A DNA stretch of 64,000 nucleotides from Orenia metallireducens (GCF_003001995.1 NZ_PVNB01000020.1:1-64000), one strand, 5' to 3'; shown: positions 19,301 to 29,051, numbered from the stretch's first letter. The notes: generated by a model not told the origin, from the letters alone. Translations and numbers: made by a program.

Positions 19301-19928
19301 TATTAATATCTTGGTAGTAGATACAGAGGTTTACTCTAACACAGGTGGACAGTCTTCTAAAGCTTCTCCAACTGGTTCTATTGCTAAGTTTACAGCTGCT
19401 GGTAAATCCGGTAAGAAGAAGGATTTAGCTGCAATTGCTATGACTTATGGTCATGTATATGTAGCTCAAGTATCTCATGGTGCAAGCCAAGCTCAAGTAT
19501 TAAAGGCTATGCTAGAGGCTGAGGCTCATAATGGACCATCAATCGTAATTGCTTACTCTCCATGTATTAACCATGGTGTTAAGGGTGGATTAACTAATGC
19601 TCAATCTCAAGCTAAATTAGCTACTGAGTGTGGATATTGGCCAACATTCAGATTTGATCCTGCATTAGCTGAAGAAGGTAAGAATCCATTCCAAATCGAT
19701 TGTAAGGATCCTCAATGGGATAAGTATCAAGACTTCTTAATGAGCGAAAGACGTTATTCTCAGCTATATAAGATTAATCCAGAGGAAGCTGAAGAGTTAT
19801 TAGAATTAAATAAGAAAGAAGCTCAACGTCGTTGGACAATGTATCAACGTTATCTTGCAATGGATTACTCTTTAGAAAATTCTGAAGCAGATATTGCTAA
19901 GGATGAAGTTGCAGCTACAAAAGAATAA
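16338..19928 (+). CDS. nifJ: Pyruvate:ferredoxin (flavodoxin) oxidoreductase, single-chain
   Basis: Oxidises pyruvate with CoA to acetyl-CoA and CO2, reducing ferredoxin. The 1196-residue fused chain has the N-terminal domain TSYAFTEVAGIYPITPSSPMA, ferredoxin motifs CIQCNQCAFVCPH near 694 and CTGCGVCANVCPG near 751, GACAGCGET near 820 ligating the proximal cluster, and TPP-binding GDGWAYDIGYGGLDH near 970. It has its own promoter and terminator, and codon choice richer in GCT, GGT and CGT than its neighbours suggests high expression. TTG start follows GGGGGCGG. Reduced ferredoxin would feed the hydrogenase. Confidence 0.97.
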   Translation: MAKKMKTMDGNQAAAYTSYAFTEVAGIYPITPSSPMAEYVDLWASQGKKNLFGMPVNVVEMQSEAGAAATVHGSLQAGALTTTYTASQGLLLKVPNMYKIAGELLPGVIHVAARSIAAQALSIFGDHQDVMAARQTGFAMLASGSVQEVMDLGGVAHLAAIEGKVPFLHFFDGFRTSHEIQKVELMDYEVYDRLLDRDAVQEFRNNALNPEHPVTRGSAQNDDVYFQTREVQNKYYDALPDIAAKYMEEISKVTGRDYAPFVYYGAEDATDVVIAMGSVTETIEETVDYLVAQGRKVGLLTVHLYRPFSAKYFFNALPESVEKIAVLDRTKEPGSAGEPLYLDIKSVFYGKENAPLIIGGRYGLSSKDTTPAQIIAVFDNLAGEAKDNFTIGIVDDVTNLSLAVEEEVNVLSDDVTEALFYGLGSDGTVGANKNTIKIIGDNTDLYAQGYFAYDSKKSGGVTRSNLRFGKDPVRSTYLVSTPSFVSCSTDSYLDKYDMLSGLQEGGTFLLNTVSSADEIVEKMPNSVKKQLAEKDAKFYIIDAVTLAQDIGLGRRTNTIMQSAFFKLNEQIMPYDRAQKLMKEYAEKLYGRKGKEIVELNWKAIDKGAEGLVEVTVDSAWANLEAEQAAQVDETRPDFVKNIADPINAIKGYELPVSAFEGYEDGTMINGAAAYEKRGIANFVPKWVHDNCIQCNQCAFVCPHAVIRPFLMDEEEVANAPEGMITKKPMGRGLDGLEYRLQISTLDCTGCGVCANVCPGMRGNKALEMVPIKESIAAGEPEYAEYMFNEVTYKDDLLKTTNVKGSQFAKPLFEFSGACAGCGETPYVKLISQLFGDRMTIANATGCSSIYGGSYPATPFTTDADGRGPAWANSLFEDNAEFGYGMRVASETTRDRIANIMAETMDQVEPELQELFTEWMENRNSGAITKDLKAKLVDALANTSCEAAKEILGVKDFIVKQSNWMIGGDGWAYDIGYGGLDHVIASNDDINILVVDTEVYSNTGGQSSKASPTGSIAKFTAAGKSGKKKDLAAIAMTYGHVYVAQVSHGASQAQVLKAMLEAEAHNGPSIVIAYSPCINHGVKGGLTNAQSQAKLATECGYWPTFRFDPALAEEGKNPFQIDCKDPQWDKYQDFLMSERRYSQLYKINPEEAEELLELNKKEAQRRWTMYQRYLAMDYSLENSEADIAKDEVAATKE

Positions 19929-19948
19929 TTATAGATAATTAATTTTTA

Positions 19949-19980
19949 AAGCAGTGGATATAATATCCACTGCTTTTTTC
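19949..19980 (+). terminator. Terminator after the pyruvate oxidoreductase
   Basis: An inverted repeat with AAAGCAGTGGATAT arms is followed by T6. Confidence 0.9.
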
Positions 19981-20074
19981 TTTTTTGATAACTATAGTCA
20001 TCTAATTTTAATATTTTCTATCCACTCTGGGTATTCTATAGTCAACTATTACCTTTAAAGGAGGTCAAAAACTA

Positions 20075-20308
20075 ATGTCCTTTGAACTTATCAGTAAGAT
20101 ATTTGATTTTTCTAATCTTTCTACAGGGGTAAATGAAAACTTAGAAGAGCAAATTATAGAAGCCAGAGAAGAGTGGGATGATGCTAGAAATTATTTTAAT
20201 TCTGTATCTGACCCTGATTTAATTGACCATGCTATCTATCTATTAGAAGCTGCTGAAAGTAAATATAGATACTTATTAAAACAGAAAAGGTCAATAAATA
20301 AAAATTAA
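20075..20308 (+). CDS. YaaL-like DUF2508 family protein
   Basis: A 77-residue acidic, helical protein ending LLEAAESKYRYLLKQK, which matches the C-terminal pattern of Bacillus YaaL (DUF2508). In Bacillus, yaaL follows recR; here it lies one gene further on, behind the pyruvate oxidoreductase. This supports the assignment and suggests that gene was inserted into the ancestral order. The ribosome site AAAGGAGGTC is strong. Function is unknown. Confidence 0.7.
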   Translation: MSFELISKIFDFSNLSTGVNENLEEQIIEAREEWDDARNYFNSVSDPDLIDHAIYLLEAAESKYRYLLKQKRSINKN

Positions 20309-20560
20309 ATATTATCCTGTGAGCTTGAAGACACTAAAATTTATTTAAAGAGATTGATTCCAAAAATTTAGTCTATTGCTACTACATAATAACTGAGAAG
20401 GTGTTTTTCTATAGTTAGCATAAAAATTAAAATATGAATTCTTTGAAATAAGATAATAATCTGGATAATCATTATAAAAGAAACAAATATTATATATGAA
20501 GACTATTAAAATGATAATTTAATTTTTGATTAATTTTCTAAAATGAAAGGAGGAGAATAT

Positions 20561-21133
20561 ATGGCAAATTTAACGGAAATTCGTTGGCACGGTCGAGGTG
20601 GTCAAGGTTCAAAAACGGCATCTATTTTATTAGGGAAAGTTGCTGCTAAAACAGGAAAGAATATTCAGGCATTTCCCGAGTATGGTCCAGAGAGAATGGG
20701 TGCTCCAGTATTAGCTTATAATAGGATCAGTGATGAGCCCATCTTTGTCCACTGCCAAGTAACTGAGCCTAGTATCGTGGTAGTTTTAGATCCAACCTTA
20801 TTGGAGGTTGTAGATGTAACTGAGGGGGTTCCAGCAGATGGGACTATTATTGTCAATACAGAAGTCGAAACTGCTAAAATAAGAGAAAAGTTAGGGTTTG
20901 AAGGTGGGGTTTATACAGTAGATGCTTATGGTATCTCAACTGAAGAGATTGGTGCTCCTTTTCCTAATACGCCAATGTTAGGTGCTTTGATTAAAGCTAC
21001 CGACTTATTAGATTTTGATGGATTTGTAGTTGAAGTAGAGAGTGAATTTAAGAAGAAGTTTGCTCATAAGCCTGAAGTAGTTGAAGGGAATATGAATTCA
21101 ATGAAGCGGGCTTATCAGGAGGTGAAACAATAA
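20561..21133 (+). CDS. porC: Pyruvate/2-oxoacid:ferredoxin oxidoreductase, gamma subunit
   Basis: A 190-residue gamma chain, starting with the conserved EIRWHGRGGQGSKTAS followed by AFPEYGPERMGAPV. It binds CoA in the heterotetramer. It is the first gene of porC-porD-porA-porB. ATG 20561 has AAAGGAGGAG; the ATG at 20543 lies before that site. Its stop overlaps the porD start by one base. Confidence 0.93.
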   Translation: MANLTEIRWHGRGGQGSKTASILLGKVAAKTGKNIQAFPEYGPERMGAPVLAYNRISDEPIFVHCQVTEPSIVVVLDPTLLEVVDVTEGVPADGTIIVNTEVETAKIREKLGFEGGVYTVDAYGISTEEIGAPFPNTPMLGALIKATDLLDFDGFVVEVESEFKKKFAHKPEVVEGNMNSMKRAYQEVKQ

Positions 21134-21417
21134 TGGTTAAACCAGGTGATGGGTATAAGGATATTCCTATTGGTGGATTGATTTTGGATGCTGGTAATGC
21201 AAAAGAATATAAAACTGGGGGATGGAGAACTAAGAAGCCGATTCTAGATAAAGAAAAGTGTATTAATTGCCATTTATGCTGGGCTTTCTGTCCTGATATT
21301 TCTATCCTTTCTGAAGATGGTGTTGTCTCAGATCAGATAGATTATGACCACTGTAAAGGTTGTGGAATCTGTGCCAATGAATGTCCTGTAAATGCTATTG
21401 AAATGGTGAAAGAGTAA
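21133..21417 (+). CDS. porD: Pyruvate/2-oxoacid:ferredoxin oxidoreductase, delta (ferredoxin) subunit
   Basis: A 94-residue subunit with two [4Fe-4S] motifs, CINCHLCWAFCPD near residue 43 and CKGCGICANECPVNAI near 73. It passes electrons from the TPP site to free ferredoxin. It overlaps porC by one base. Downstream, 105 bases separate it from porA and include an AATAAAGAATA/TATTCTTTATT inverted repeat. Confidence 0.94.
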   Translation: MVKPGDGYKDIPIGGLILDAGNAKEYKTGGWRTKKPILDKEKCINCHLCWAFCPDISILSEDGVVSDQIDYDHCKGCGICANECPVNAIEMVKE

Positions 21418-21427
21418 AGAACAAATA

Positions 21428-21498
21428 GCAAAGAATAAATAATAAAGAATAATTTTGGTTTTGAATTTATTTATTCAATACTCACTATTCTTTATTAA
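21428..21498. repeat. Inverted repeat between porD and porA
   Basis: TATTCTTTATT at the right end mirrors an AATAAAGAATA on the left. The palindrome interrupts an otherwise tightly packed operon and could attenuate or process the transcript. No reading frame is seen. Confidence 0.5.
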
Positions 21499-21522
21499 AT
21501 GATTTTAGAGGGAGGTAATAAA

Positions 21523-22704
21523 GTGTCTAGTAAAGTTGCTTTGACTGGTAATGAAGCTTTAGCCCAAGCTATGCGACAGATAAATCCAGATGTTGTTGCT
21601 GCTTATCCGATCACTCCACAGACTGCAATGGTACAGACTTTCTCTCAATTTGTAGCCGATGGAGAGGTAGATACTGAATATGTTACTGTAGAGAGTGAAC
21701 ATAGTGCTATGAGTGCCACTGTAGGTGCTAGTGCTGCTGGTTCTCGGGCTATGACAGCAACTGCTGCTAATGGATTAGCTTTGATGTGGGAGATATTGTA
21801 CATAGCATCAGGGACAAGGTTACCAATTGTAATGCCAGTTGTAAATCGTGCTTTAAGTGGTCCAATCAATATTCACTGTGACCATAGTGATGCCATGGGT
21901 GCTCGTGATTCTGGATGGATTCAATTGTATGCTGAGAATGCCCAAGAGGCCTATGACAATGCTATTCAAGCTATTAGAATCTCTGAACACAAAGATGTAT
22001 TGTTACCAACAATGGTGAATTTAGATGGTTTTATCACAAGTCATGCAGTAGAGAGTTTAGAGATATTAGCTGATGAAGATGTGAAGGAGTTTGTAGGAGA
22101 GTATCAACCAGAAAATTATTTACTAAATGCAGACAATCCAATTGCTATAGGTCCTTTAGATTTACAGGATTTCTATTTTGAACATAAGATGCAACAAGCT
22201 GTGGCAATGGGAGATGCTAAACAGGTAATTTTGGATATTGCTAAAGAATATAAAGAGTTAACTGCTAGAGAATATGGATTTTTTGAATCATATAAATTAG
22301 ATGATGCCGAAGTGGCGATTGTAGCCTTAAACTCTACTGCAGGAACAGCTAAGGCAGCTGTAAATAATTTAAGAGAAGCAGGGGTAAAAGCTGGTTTATT
22401 AAAAATTAGAGTCTATAGACCATTCCCTGCTGAAGAGATAGCAGATGCTTTAAAAGATATCAAAGCTGTTGCTGTCTTAGACAGAGCAGAGAGTTTCTCC
22501 ACAAATGGAGGTCCAGTATTTGCTGACATTAGAAGTGTCTTATATGATATAAAAGCCAATGTAGAGGTTGTTGACTATATCTATGGTTTAGGTGGTAGGG
22601 ACATTAAGGTCGAAGAGATTGAGAGTATATTTAATGATCTACAAGAAATTATTAAAACTGGTCAAGTGGAAAATAGAATTACTCACTTTGGTGTAAGGCA
22701 ATAG
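21523..22704 (+). CDS. porA: Pyruvate/2-oxoacid:ferredoxin oxidoreductase, alpha subunit
   Basis: A 393-residue alpha chain. Its start (ALTGNEALAQAMRQINPDV) and AAYPITPQTAMVQTFS are the conserved pyrimidine-domain segments, and FITSHAVESL near residue 175 is typical of the pyruvate type. GTG 21523 stands eight bases behind GGGAGG. The ATG at 21499 lies upstream of that site. Confidence 0.94.
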   Translation: MSSKVALTGNEALAQAMRQINPDVVAAYPITPQTAMVQTFSQFVADGEVDTEYVTVESEHSAMSATVGASAAGSRAMTATAANGLALMWEILYIASGTRLPIVMPVVNRALSGPINIHCDHSDAMGARDSGWIQLYAENAQEAYDNAIQAIRISEHKDVLLPTMVNLDGFITSHAVESLEILADEDVKEFVGEYQPENYLLNADNPIAIGPLDLQDFYFEHKMQQAVAMGDAKQVILDIAKEYKELTAREYGFFESYKLDDAEVAIVALNSTAGTAKAAVNNLREAGVKAGLLKIRVYRPFPAEEIADALKDIKAVAVLDRAESFSTNGGPVFADIRSVLYDIKANVEVVDYIYGLGGRDIKVEEIESIFNDLQEIIKTGQVENRITHFGVRQ

Positions 22705-22716
22705 GAGGTGGAATAA

Positions 22717-23640
22717 ATGAAGTTAAAAGAAGCTGCTAAGACAAGTGAAAGATTTACAGGTGGACATAGATTATGTTCGGGTTGTGTAGCAGGGCCTGTT
22801 ACCAATCTAATTATGAGAGCCAGTAAGAATCCAGCAGTAGTAGGGGCAGCAACAGGTTGTTTAGAGGTTTCTAGCTCAATCTATCCTTACACTGCTTGGA
22901 AGGATTCTTTTATTCACAATGCTTTCGAAAATTCTGCAGCAACTGTTAGTGGAGTTGAAGCTGCTTACCGTTCTTTAAAGAAGCAAGGTAAGATGGAAGA
23001 GGACTTTGATTTTATTGCCTTTGGTGGAGATGGAGGAACCTATGATATTGGATTCCAATCATTATCAGGTGCTATGGAACGGGGTCATGATATGGTCTAT
23101 GTATGTTATGATAATGGTGCATATATGAACACTGGTATTCAACGTTCTAGTGCTACACCTAAAGGTGCTAATACAACAACCTCTCCAGCAGGAAAGGTAA
23201 TTGCTGGTAAGCAACAATATAGAAAAGAGTTAACTGATATTATGGCAGCCCATAATATTCCTTATGTTGCTCAAATTTCTCCCTTTAAACCACAAGAGTT
23301 GATGAAAGCAGCCCAAAAGGCCTTTGAAACTAAAGGACCTGCTTTTTTAAATGTATTAGCTACTTGTCCTCGTGGGTGGAGAAGTAGAGCAGAAAAAGGG
23401 ATTGAATTGACTAAGGTAGCAGCAGATACCTGTGTTTGGCCAATGTTTGAGATAGAAAATGGTGAATGGAAACTACTTTATAAGCCTAGAAAGAAGAAAC
23501 CTGTCGAAGAATGGTTAAGGCAACAAGGTAGATTTAAGCATCTATTTAAACGAGGAAATGAGCATATAATTGAAGATATTCAAGAGCATACTGATAAGAG
23601 GTGGAATTATATCTTAGAGCGCTGTGGTGAAAGGCAATAA
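22717..23640 (+). CDS. porB: Pyruvate/2-oxoacid:ferredoxin oxidoreductase, beta subunit
   Basis: A 307-residue TPP-binding chain. HRLCSGCVAG near residue 19 and ATGCLEVSS near 48 supply cluster cysteines. FGGDGGTYDIGFQSLSGAME near 107 is the TPP motif, and YDNGAYMNTGIQRS near 129 completes the site. The YPYTAWKDSFIHNAFEN segment favours pyruvate as substrate over branched-chain oxoacids. It ends the operon before a strong terminator. Confidence 0.94.
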   Translation: MKLKEAAKTSERFTGGHRLCSGCVAGPVTNLIMRASKNPAVVGAATGCLEVSSSIYPYTAWKDSFIHNAFENSAATVSGVEAAYRSLKKQGKMEEDFDFIAFGGDGGTYDIGFQSLSGAMERGHDMVYVCYDNGAYMNTGIQRSSATPKGANTTTSPAGKVIAGKQQYRKELTDIMAAHNIPYVAQISPFKPQELMKAAQKAFETKGPAFLNVLATCPRGWRSRAEKGIELTKVAADTCVWPMFEIENGEWKLLYKPRKKKPVEEWLRQQGRFKHLFKRGNEHIIEDIQEHTDKRWNYILERCGERQ

Positions 23641-23645
23641 TAAGA

Positions 23646-23680
23646 TTAGGGGTCTGATTTATCAGACCTCTAATTTTATT
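23646..23680 (+). terminator. Terminator after porB
   Basis: A 13-base arm (TTAGGGGTCTGAT) is mirrored by ATCAGACCTCTAA with one mismatch. A T-rich tail follows. Confidence 0.88.
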
Positions 23681-23692
23681 TTCTACTTCTAC

Positions 23693-23721
23693 TTGACATC
23701 TTAGTATAAAGTTGATAAACT
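23693..23721 (+). promoter_or_regulatory. Promoter of guaB leader
   Basis: TTGACA and TAAACT, 17 bases apart, stand about 30 bases before the purine aptamer. Confidence 0.6.
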
Positions 23722-23749
23722 TAAAAAAATTAAAAAGACATAGTAAAGT

Positions 23750-23883
23750 TTCGTATAAAATCGAGAATGGGCTCGAAAGTTTCTACCAGGTGGCCGTAAC
23801 TACCTGACTACGAATTATAGATTTTCAGGTTATGTGCATTTTTGAGCCCTAAGTATATAGAGAACTATGCTTAGGGTTTTATA
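23750..23883 (+). promoter_or_regulatory. Purine (guanine-type) riboswitch controlling guaB
   Basis: P1 is TTCGTA at 23750-23755 with TACGAA at 23809-23814. P2 is TCGAG/CTCGA and P3 is CAGGT/ACCTG. The conserved junction AAGTTTCTACC is intact. The base that decides specificity (position 74 of the xpt aptamer) is C at 23808 in CTGACTACG, which predicts guanine or hypoxanthine rather than adenine. A terminator with CCCTAAG/CTTAGGG arms and a T tail lies at 23847-23883. Ligand should switch off IMP dehydrogenase. Confidence 0.93.
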
Positions 23884-23923
23884 TATCAATCAATGACTTT
23901 TAAAAGCAATTTATGATAGATAA

Positions 23924-25402
<1,479 letters not shown>

Positions 25403-25406
25403 TAGT

Positions 25407-25431
25407 AAAAGTCCTCAAATTGAGGACTTTT
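25407..25431 (+). terminator. Terminator after guaB
   Basis: AAAAGTCCTCA and TGAGGACTTTT arms surround AAT, then TCTTTTT follows. Confidence 0.9.
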
Positions 25432-25764
25432 CTTTTTATTATCTTAAGATAGAAGAGAATAGTTATAATTAAATCTTTAATTTCGGATATACTTATTAAT
25501 ATAAATCTTTTGATTACCCAAATCACTTTTTGGTGATATGATAACTTTTGAATTTACTTTATTTATAAGAGGAATCATTAATTTAGATTAGTTTATTTTT
25601 GTTTAGTAAAATTTATCTACTCAATAAAATACTATTAATAGGTAATTTTCTATGGTAAGATGTTGTTAAAAGGTATAATATTATAATGGAATTATTAATA
25701 TAAAGGAGTTTATTTATCGGTCAAGAATAATAACAATAGTCATAAAAATATTGGAGGAAGTTCA
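25432..25764. other. AT-rich gene-free stretch before tmk
   Basis: I find no reading frame with a ribosome site and no RNA gene here. A small ATCACTTTTTGGTGAT hairpin lies near 25529. An orphan AAGGAG at about 25704 is not followed by a usable start codon. The tmk promoter must lie in this stretch, but I cannot place it with confidence. Confidence 0.6.
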
Positions 25765-26409
25765 ATGAAGGGATACTTTATTACACTAGAGGGTGTAGAA
25801 GGTTCTGGGAAATCAACTCAGGTTAGATTGATCAAGGAATATTTAGAGGGTTTAGGATATAAAGTTCTAACTACTTTTGAGCCAGGTGATACAGAAGTAG
25901 GTAAGGAGATTAGAAGAATTTTACTTAGTCCAGATAATACAGAGTTAGTATCTAGGGCAGAATTGTTACTATATGTAGCTGAGAGAGCTCAGCATGTTTT
26001 TGAATTAGTTAAGCCATCTTTGGCAAAAGGCAAGATCGTGATTAGTGATAGATATACCGATGCTACTTTGGCTTATCAAGGTTATGCAAGGGGATTAAAC
26101 CAAAAGTTGATTGAAGAGTTAAATGTTATAGCTACAGAAGGTTTAGAACCAGATTTAACCTTGCTTTTAGATATTGATCCTCAAATATCTCTACAAAGAG
26201 CAAAGCAAGTAACTGCTCAAAATCATTATAAAGGAGATAGAATTGAAGCTGAGAAGATTTCTTTTCATCAGAGGGTAAGAGAGGGTTATTTAGATTTGGC
26301 TAATAAGAAAGAGAGAATAGAATTGATTGATGCTAAGCAATCAATTGAAGATATCTTTAATTCAATTAAAATCATACTTCAAAAGAGGTTGATAAGAGAT
26401 GAAAATTGA
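25765..26409 (+). CDS. tmk: Thymidylate kinase
   Basis: Phosphorylates dTMP to dTDP (214 residues). The P-loop LEGVEGSGKSTQ is near residue 8, the dTMP-binding DRYTDATLAYQGYARG is near 94, and LLLDIDPQISLQRA precedes the lid. It opens the tmk-yaaR-holB-ricT-yabA-yabB-yazA-rsmI cluster known from Bacillus. It overlaps yaaR by 11 bases. The c-di-AMP receptor gene darA, which in Bacillus stands between tmk and yaaR, is absent here. Confidence 0.97.
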   Translation: MKGYFITLEGVEGSGKSTQVRLIKEYLEGLGYKVLTTFEPGDTEVGKEIRRILLSPDNTELVSRAELLLYVAERAQHVFELVKPSLAKGKIVISDRYTDATLAYQGYARGLNQKLIEELNVIATEGLEPDLTLLLDIDPQISLQRAKQVTAQNHYKGDRIEAEKISFHQRVREGYLDLANKKERIELIDAKQSIEDIFNSIKIILQKRLIRDEN

Positions 26410-26839
26410 TAATAAATTAAAGAGTAATGTAAATACTGCTAGAGCTTCTGGAAGTCAGGTGAGGAAAATTGAGGGGAGAAAGACCGATTTTTTAGAAGAG
26501 TTAACCAAGGTTCATGGTGTACAGATTAAGGGTAAATTAGATGAACTATTGGAGATGATTGACCAACAAGGTGAGCGGTTGAATAAACATCGTACTTTTA
26601 GAGAGTTAATTAGATATAAGAAGATGGTTAAGCAGTTTGTTAAGGAGACTGTAGGGCAGATGTATGATGTGCAAGAGGACTATAGTCCTATGCAAGGAAA
26701 GGTTCATACGATAGTCAAGTCAGTAGATAAATCTTTAGAGGATTTAACTAAGATGATTCTCGATGAACAGTCATCACAATTAGATATTTTGGGGAAATTA
26801 GATGAGGTACGGGGAATGTTAGTAGATTTATATAGATAA
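26399..26839 (+). CDS. yaaR: YaaR family protein (DUF327)
   Basis: A 146-residue, helical, charged cytosolic protein. FLEELTKVHGVQIKGKLDEL and the conserved HRTFRELIRYKKMVKQFVKE mark DUF327. Function is not established. Its constant position between tmk and holB suggests a link to replication or nucleotide supply. Translation is coupled to tmk by an 11-base overlap. Confidence 0.88.
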   Translation: MKIDNKLKSNVNTARASGSQVRKIEGRKTDFLEELTKVHGVQIKGKLDELLEMIDQQGERLNKHRTFRELIRYKKMVKQFVKETVGQMYDVQEDYSPMQGKVHTIVKSVDKSLEDLTKMILDEQSSQLDILGKLDEVRGMLVDLYR

Positions 26840-26851
26840 GGGGAGTTTTTC

Positions 26852-27871
26852 ATGTCTTTTAATCAAATAATAGGACAAGACCTAGCAAAAACTATATTAA
26901 AGAATGCACTAGTTCAACAAAGGTTAAGCCATGCCTACTTATTTACTGGTGAAGAGGGTTTAGGCAAAGATTCAACAGCCTTTGAATTTACTAAAGCAAT
27001 TAATTGTCAAGAGAATGATAATGATTCTTGTAATCATTGTATATCCTGTAGAAAAGCCAATAATAAGAACCATCCAGATATTAAAGAGATTTATCCTGAT
27101 GGTGCTTTTATTAAAATAGATCAAATTCGTAAGTTGCAACAAGAGATTTTATATAAGCCTTATGAAAGTAAAAAGAAAGTCTATATAATTCATCAAGCTG
27201 ATAAGATGAATACACAGGCTGCTAATAGTCTGCTTAAGACTTTAGAAGAACCTCCAAGCTATGCAATTATAATATTGATTACAAATAATTTAAATAAACT
27301 CCTACCTACCATTATCTCAAGATGCCAATTGATTAGATTCCAATTAGTTGCTGATGATATTATTAAGGATAGTCTAATTCAAGACTATGATGTGTCAGAA
27401 GAAGAGGCAACATTATTTACTACTTTAGCAGGTGGAAGGTATAGATTTGCTTTAGAGTGGGTAGAGAATATAGATAAGGTAGAGGAAAGAAGAGAGATAC
27501 TTAAAATAGCCAATTCTTTAAAGGATTTAACTAGAATCGAAAGCTTTGAATTTGTGCAAAAACTATTAGATGAACGGGATAAAGTTAATTTGATTTTAGA
27601 TATGATTTTAACCTGGTATCGGGATCTATTAATGGTTAAATTGGGTCAAAATAAGAATTTAATTAATATTGATTACTATAATAAGTTAAGTGATGAAGCC
27701 AAAGAGTGGAGAGTAGAAGGTATAGAAGCTATAATAAGATTGATAGAAGATAGCAGTAATATAATAAATAACTTAAATGTTAATCTACAGTTGGCTTTAG
27801 AGGTGTTATTTTTAAGGTTAAATAAATTAAGGAGGAAGAATTATGCCGCAAGTAATAGGAGCTACATTTAA
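26852..27871 (+). CDS. holB: DNA polymerase III delta prime subunit
   Basis: A 339-residue clamp-loader subunit. It opens FNQIIGQDLAKTILKNAL. The zinc motif CNHCISCRKANNKNHPD is near residue 60 and ISRCQLIRF near 152. The P-loop position reads GEEGLGKDS, with Asp where Thr or Ser normally follows the lysine, fitting a subunit that does not hydrolyse ATP. It overlaps ricT by 29 bases. Confidence 0.94.
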   Translation: MSFNQIIGQDLAKTILKNALVQQRLSHAYLFTGEEGLGKDSTAFEFTKAINCQENDNDSCNHCISCRKANNKNHPDIKEIYPDGAFIKIDQIRKLQQEILYKPYESKKKVYIIHQADKMNTQAANSLLKTLEEPPSYAIIILITNNLNKLLPTIISRCQLIRFQLVADDIIKDSLIQDYDVSEEEATLFTTLAGGRYRFALEWVENIDKVEERREILKIANSLKDLTRIESFEFVQKLLDERDKVNLILDMILTWYRDLLMVKLGQNKNLINIDYYNKLSDEAKEWRVEGIEAIIRLIEDSSNIINNLNVNLQLALEVLFLRLNKLRRKNYAASNRSYI

Positions 27872-28649
27872 AAAAGCAGGTAAAATATATTACTTTAAGC
27901 CTAATGGCATTGAGTTAAATATAGGTGATAAAATTCTTGCAGAAACTGCTCGTGGCTTAGAGCTAGGAGAAGTTATTATAGATTCTAAAGAGATTGCTAA
28001 AGTTAATTCAAAATCAGAGTTAAAGCCAATAAAGAAGAAAGCCGATGACAATGATATACAGCAAGCTAAGAGGAATGAAAAGGAAGCAGAAAAGGCTTTT
28101 GAAATCTGCGAAGAGAAGATAGCAGAACATAAATTACCAATGAAATTGATCGATTCAGAGTATACCTTTGACAAAGGTAAGTTGTTATTCTATTTTACGG
28201 CTGATGGAAGGATAGATTTTAGGGAATTGGTTAAGGATTTAGCATCGATATTTAGAACAAGAATAGAACTACGACAAATAGGTGTCAGGGATGAAACTAA
28301 ATTAATGGGTGGTATTGGTCAATGTGGTAGAAGTCTGTGTTGTAAGACCTTTTTAAGGGAATTTGATCCAATTACTATTAAGATGGCTAAAGACCAAGAC
28401 TTATCACTAAATCCAGAGAAAATTTCTGGGATTTGTGGTCGATTAATGTGTTGTTTAAAGTATGAATCTGATAATTATTTAGAGACTAAAGATGATTTAC
28501 CTGATATAGGTGAAGAAGTAGAGATTGGAGAAGAGGTTGGCACAGTCACTGGATTGAATGTGGTTAAAGAGACTTTAACGGTAGAATTAAGTGGTCAAGA
28601 GAGTATTGAAGTATCTGCTGATGATATTGAAGAGAAAAAAGAGGATTAA
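27843..28649 (+). CDS. ricT: RicT (YaaT), PSP1-domain protein
   Basis: A 268-residue PSP1-domain protein. The conserved cysteines are GIGQCGRSLCCKTFL near residue 162 and CGRLMCCLKYE near 200. In Bacillus, RicT with RicA and RicF forms an iron-sulfur complex that guides RNase Y processing and affects sporulation. ricA and ricF are not in this window. ATG 27843 lies inside holB behind AAGGAGGAAG. Confidence 0.95.
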   Translation: MPQVIGATFKKAGKIYYFKPNGIELNIGDKILAETARGLELGEVIIDSKEIAKVNSKSELKPIKKKADDNDIQQAKRNEKEAEKAFEICEEKIAEHKLPMKLIDSEYTFDKGKLLFYFTADGRIDFRELVKDLASIFRTRIELRQIGVRDETKLMGGIGQCGRSLCCKTFLREFDPITIKMAKDQDLSLNPEKISGICGRLMCCLKYESDNYLETKDDLPDIGEEVEIGEEVGTVTGLNVVKETLTVELSGQESIEVSADDIEEKKED

Positions 28650-28706
28650 TAGTGTAGGATATAGAATATTGAGGAATAAGACTTTGGGGATATGGAGGTT
28701 GCAATA

Positions 28707-29051
28707 GTGGAAGAGATTATTAGTCTTTTGGCTCATTTTCAGGAAGAGTTACAGGTTTTGACTAATGATTTTCAGAAGATGAAGAATACGATTTATAATA
28801 TATATAAAGAGAATGAGAAACTGAAAGAAGAGAATCAAAACCTAAAGAAGTTACTTTTTACTAAAGAAGAGGAAGAGGAGCCTGACCAAGAGGGAGGAAT
28901 GGGTTATGATAATTTAACTCGTTTATATAGAGAAGGTTTCCATGTCTGTCATCTTAACTTTGGAGAAGGGCGTGAGAGTGACTGTTTATTCTGTATGGGA
29001 CTCTTAGACAATAATTTAGATGAAGTGGAGGAAGAATCTAGTGATAAATAG
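28707..29051 (+). CDS. yabA: Replication initiation control protein YabA
   Basis: A 114-residue regulator that binds DnaA and DnaN in Bacillus. The N-terminal coiled coil covers about residues 10-55. The zinc-binding C-terminus reads [20 protein letters not shown] and [12 protein letters not shown] 28707 is eight bases behind GGAGG. The ATG at 28692 overlaps that ribosome site. The 3' end overlaps the next gene by 11 bases. Confidence 0.93.
   Translation: MEEIISLLAHFQEELQVLTNDFQKMKNTIYNIYKENEKLKEENQNLKKLLFTKEEEEEPDQEGGMGYDNLTRLYREGFHVCHLNFGEGRESDCLFCMGLLDNNLDEVEEESSDK

Noticed and set aside
20309-20560. Regulatory RNA before porC
   Set aside because: No T-box, known riboswitch core or convincing terminator is seen in this AT-rich gap.
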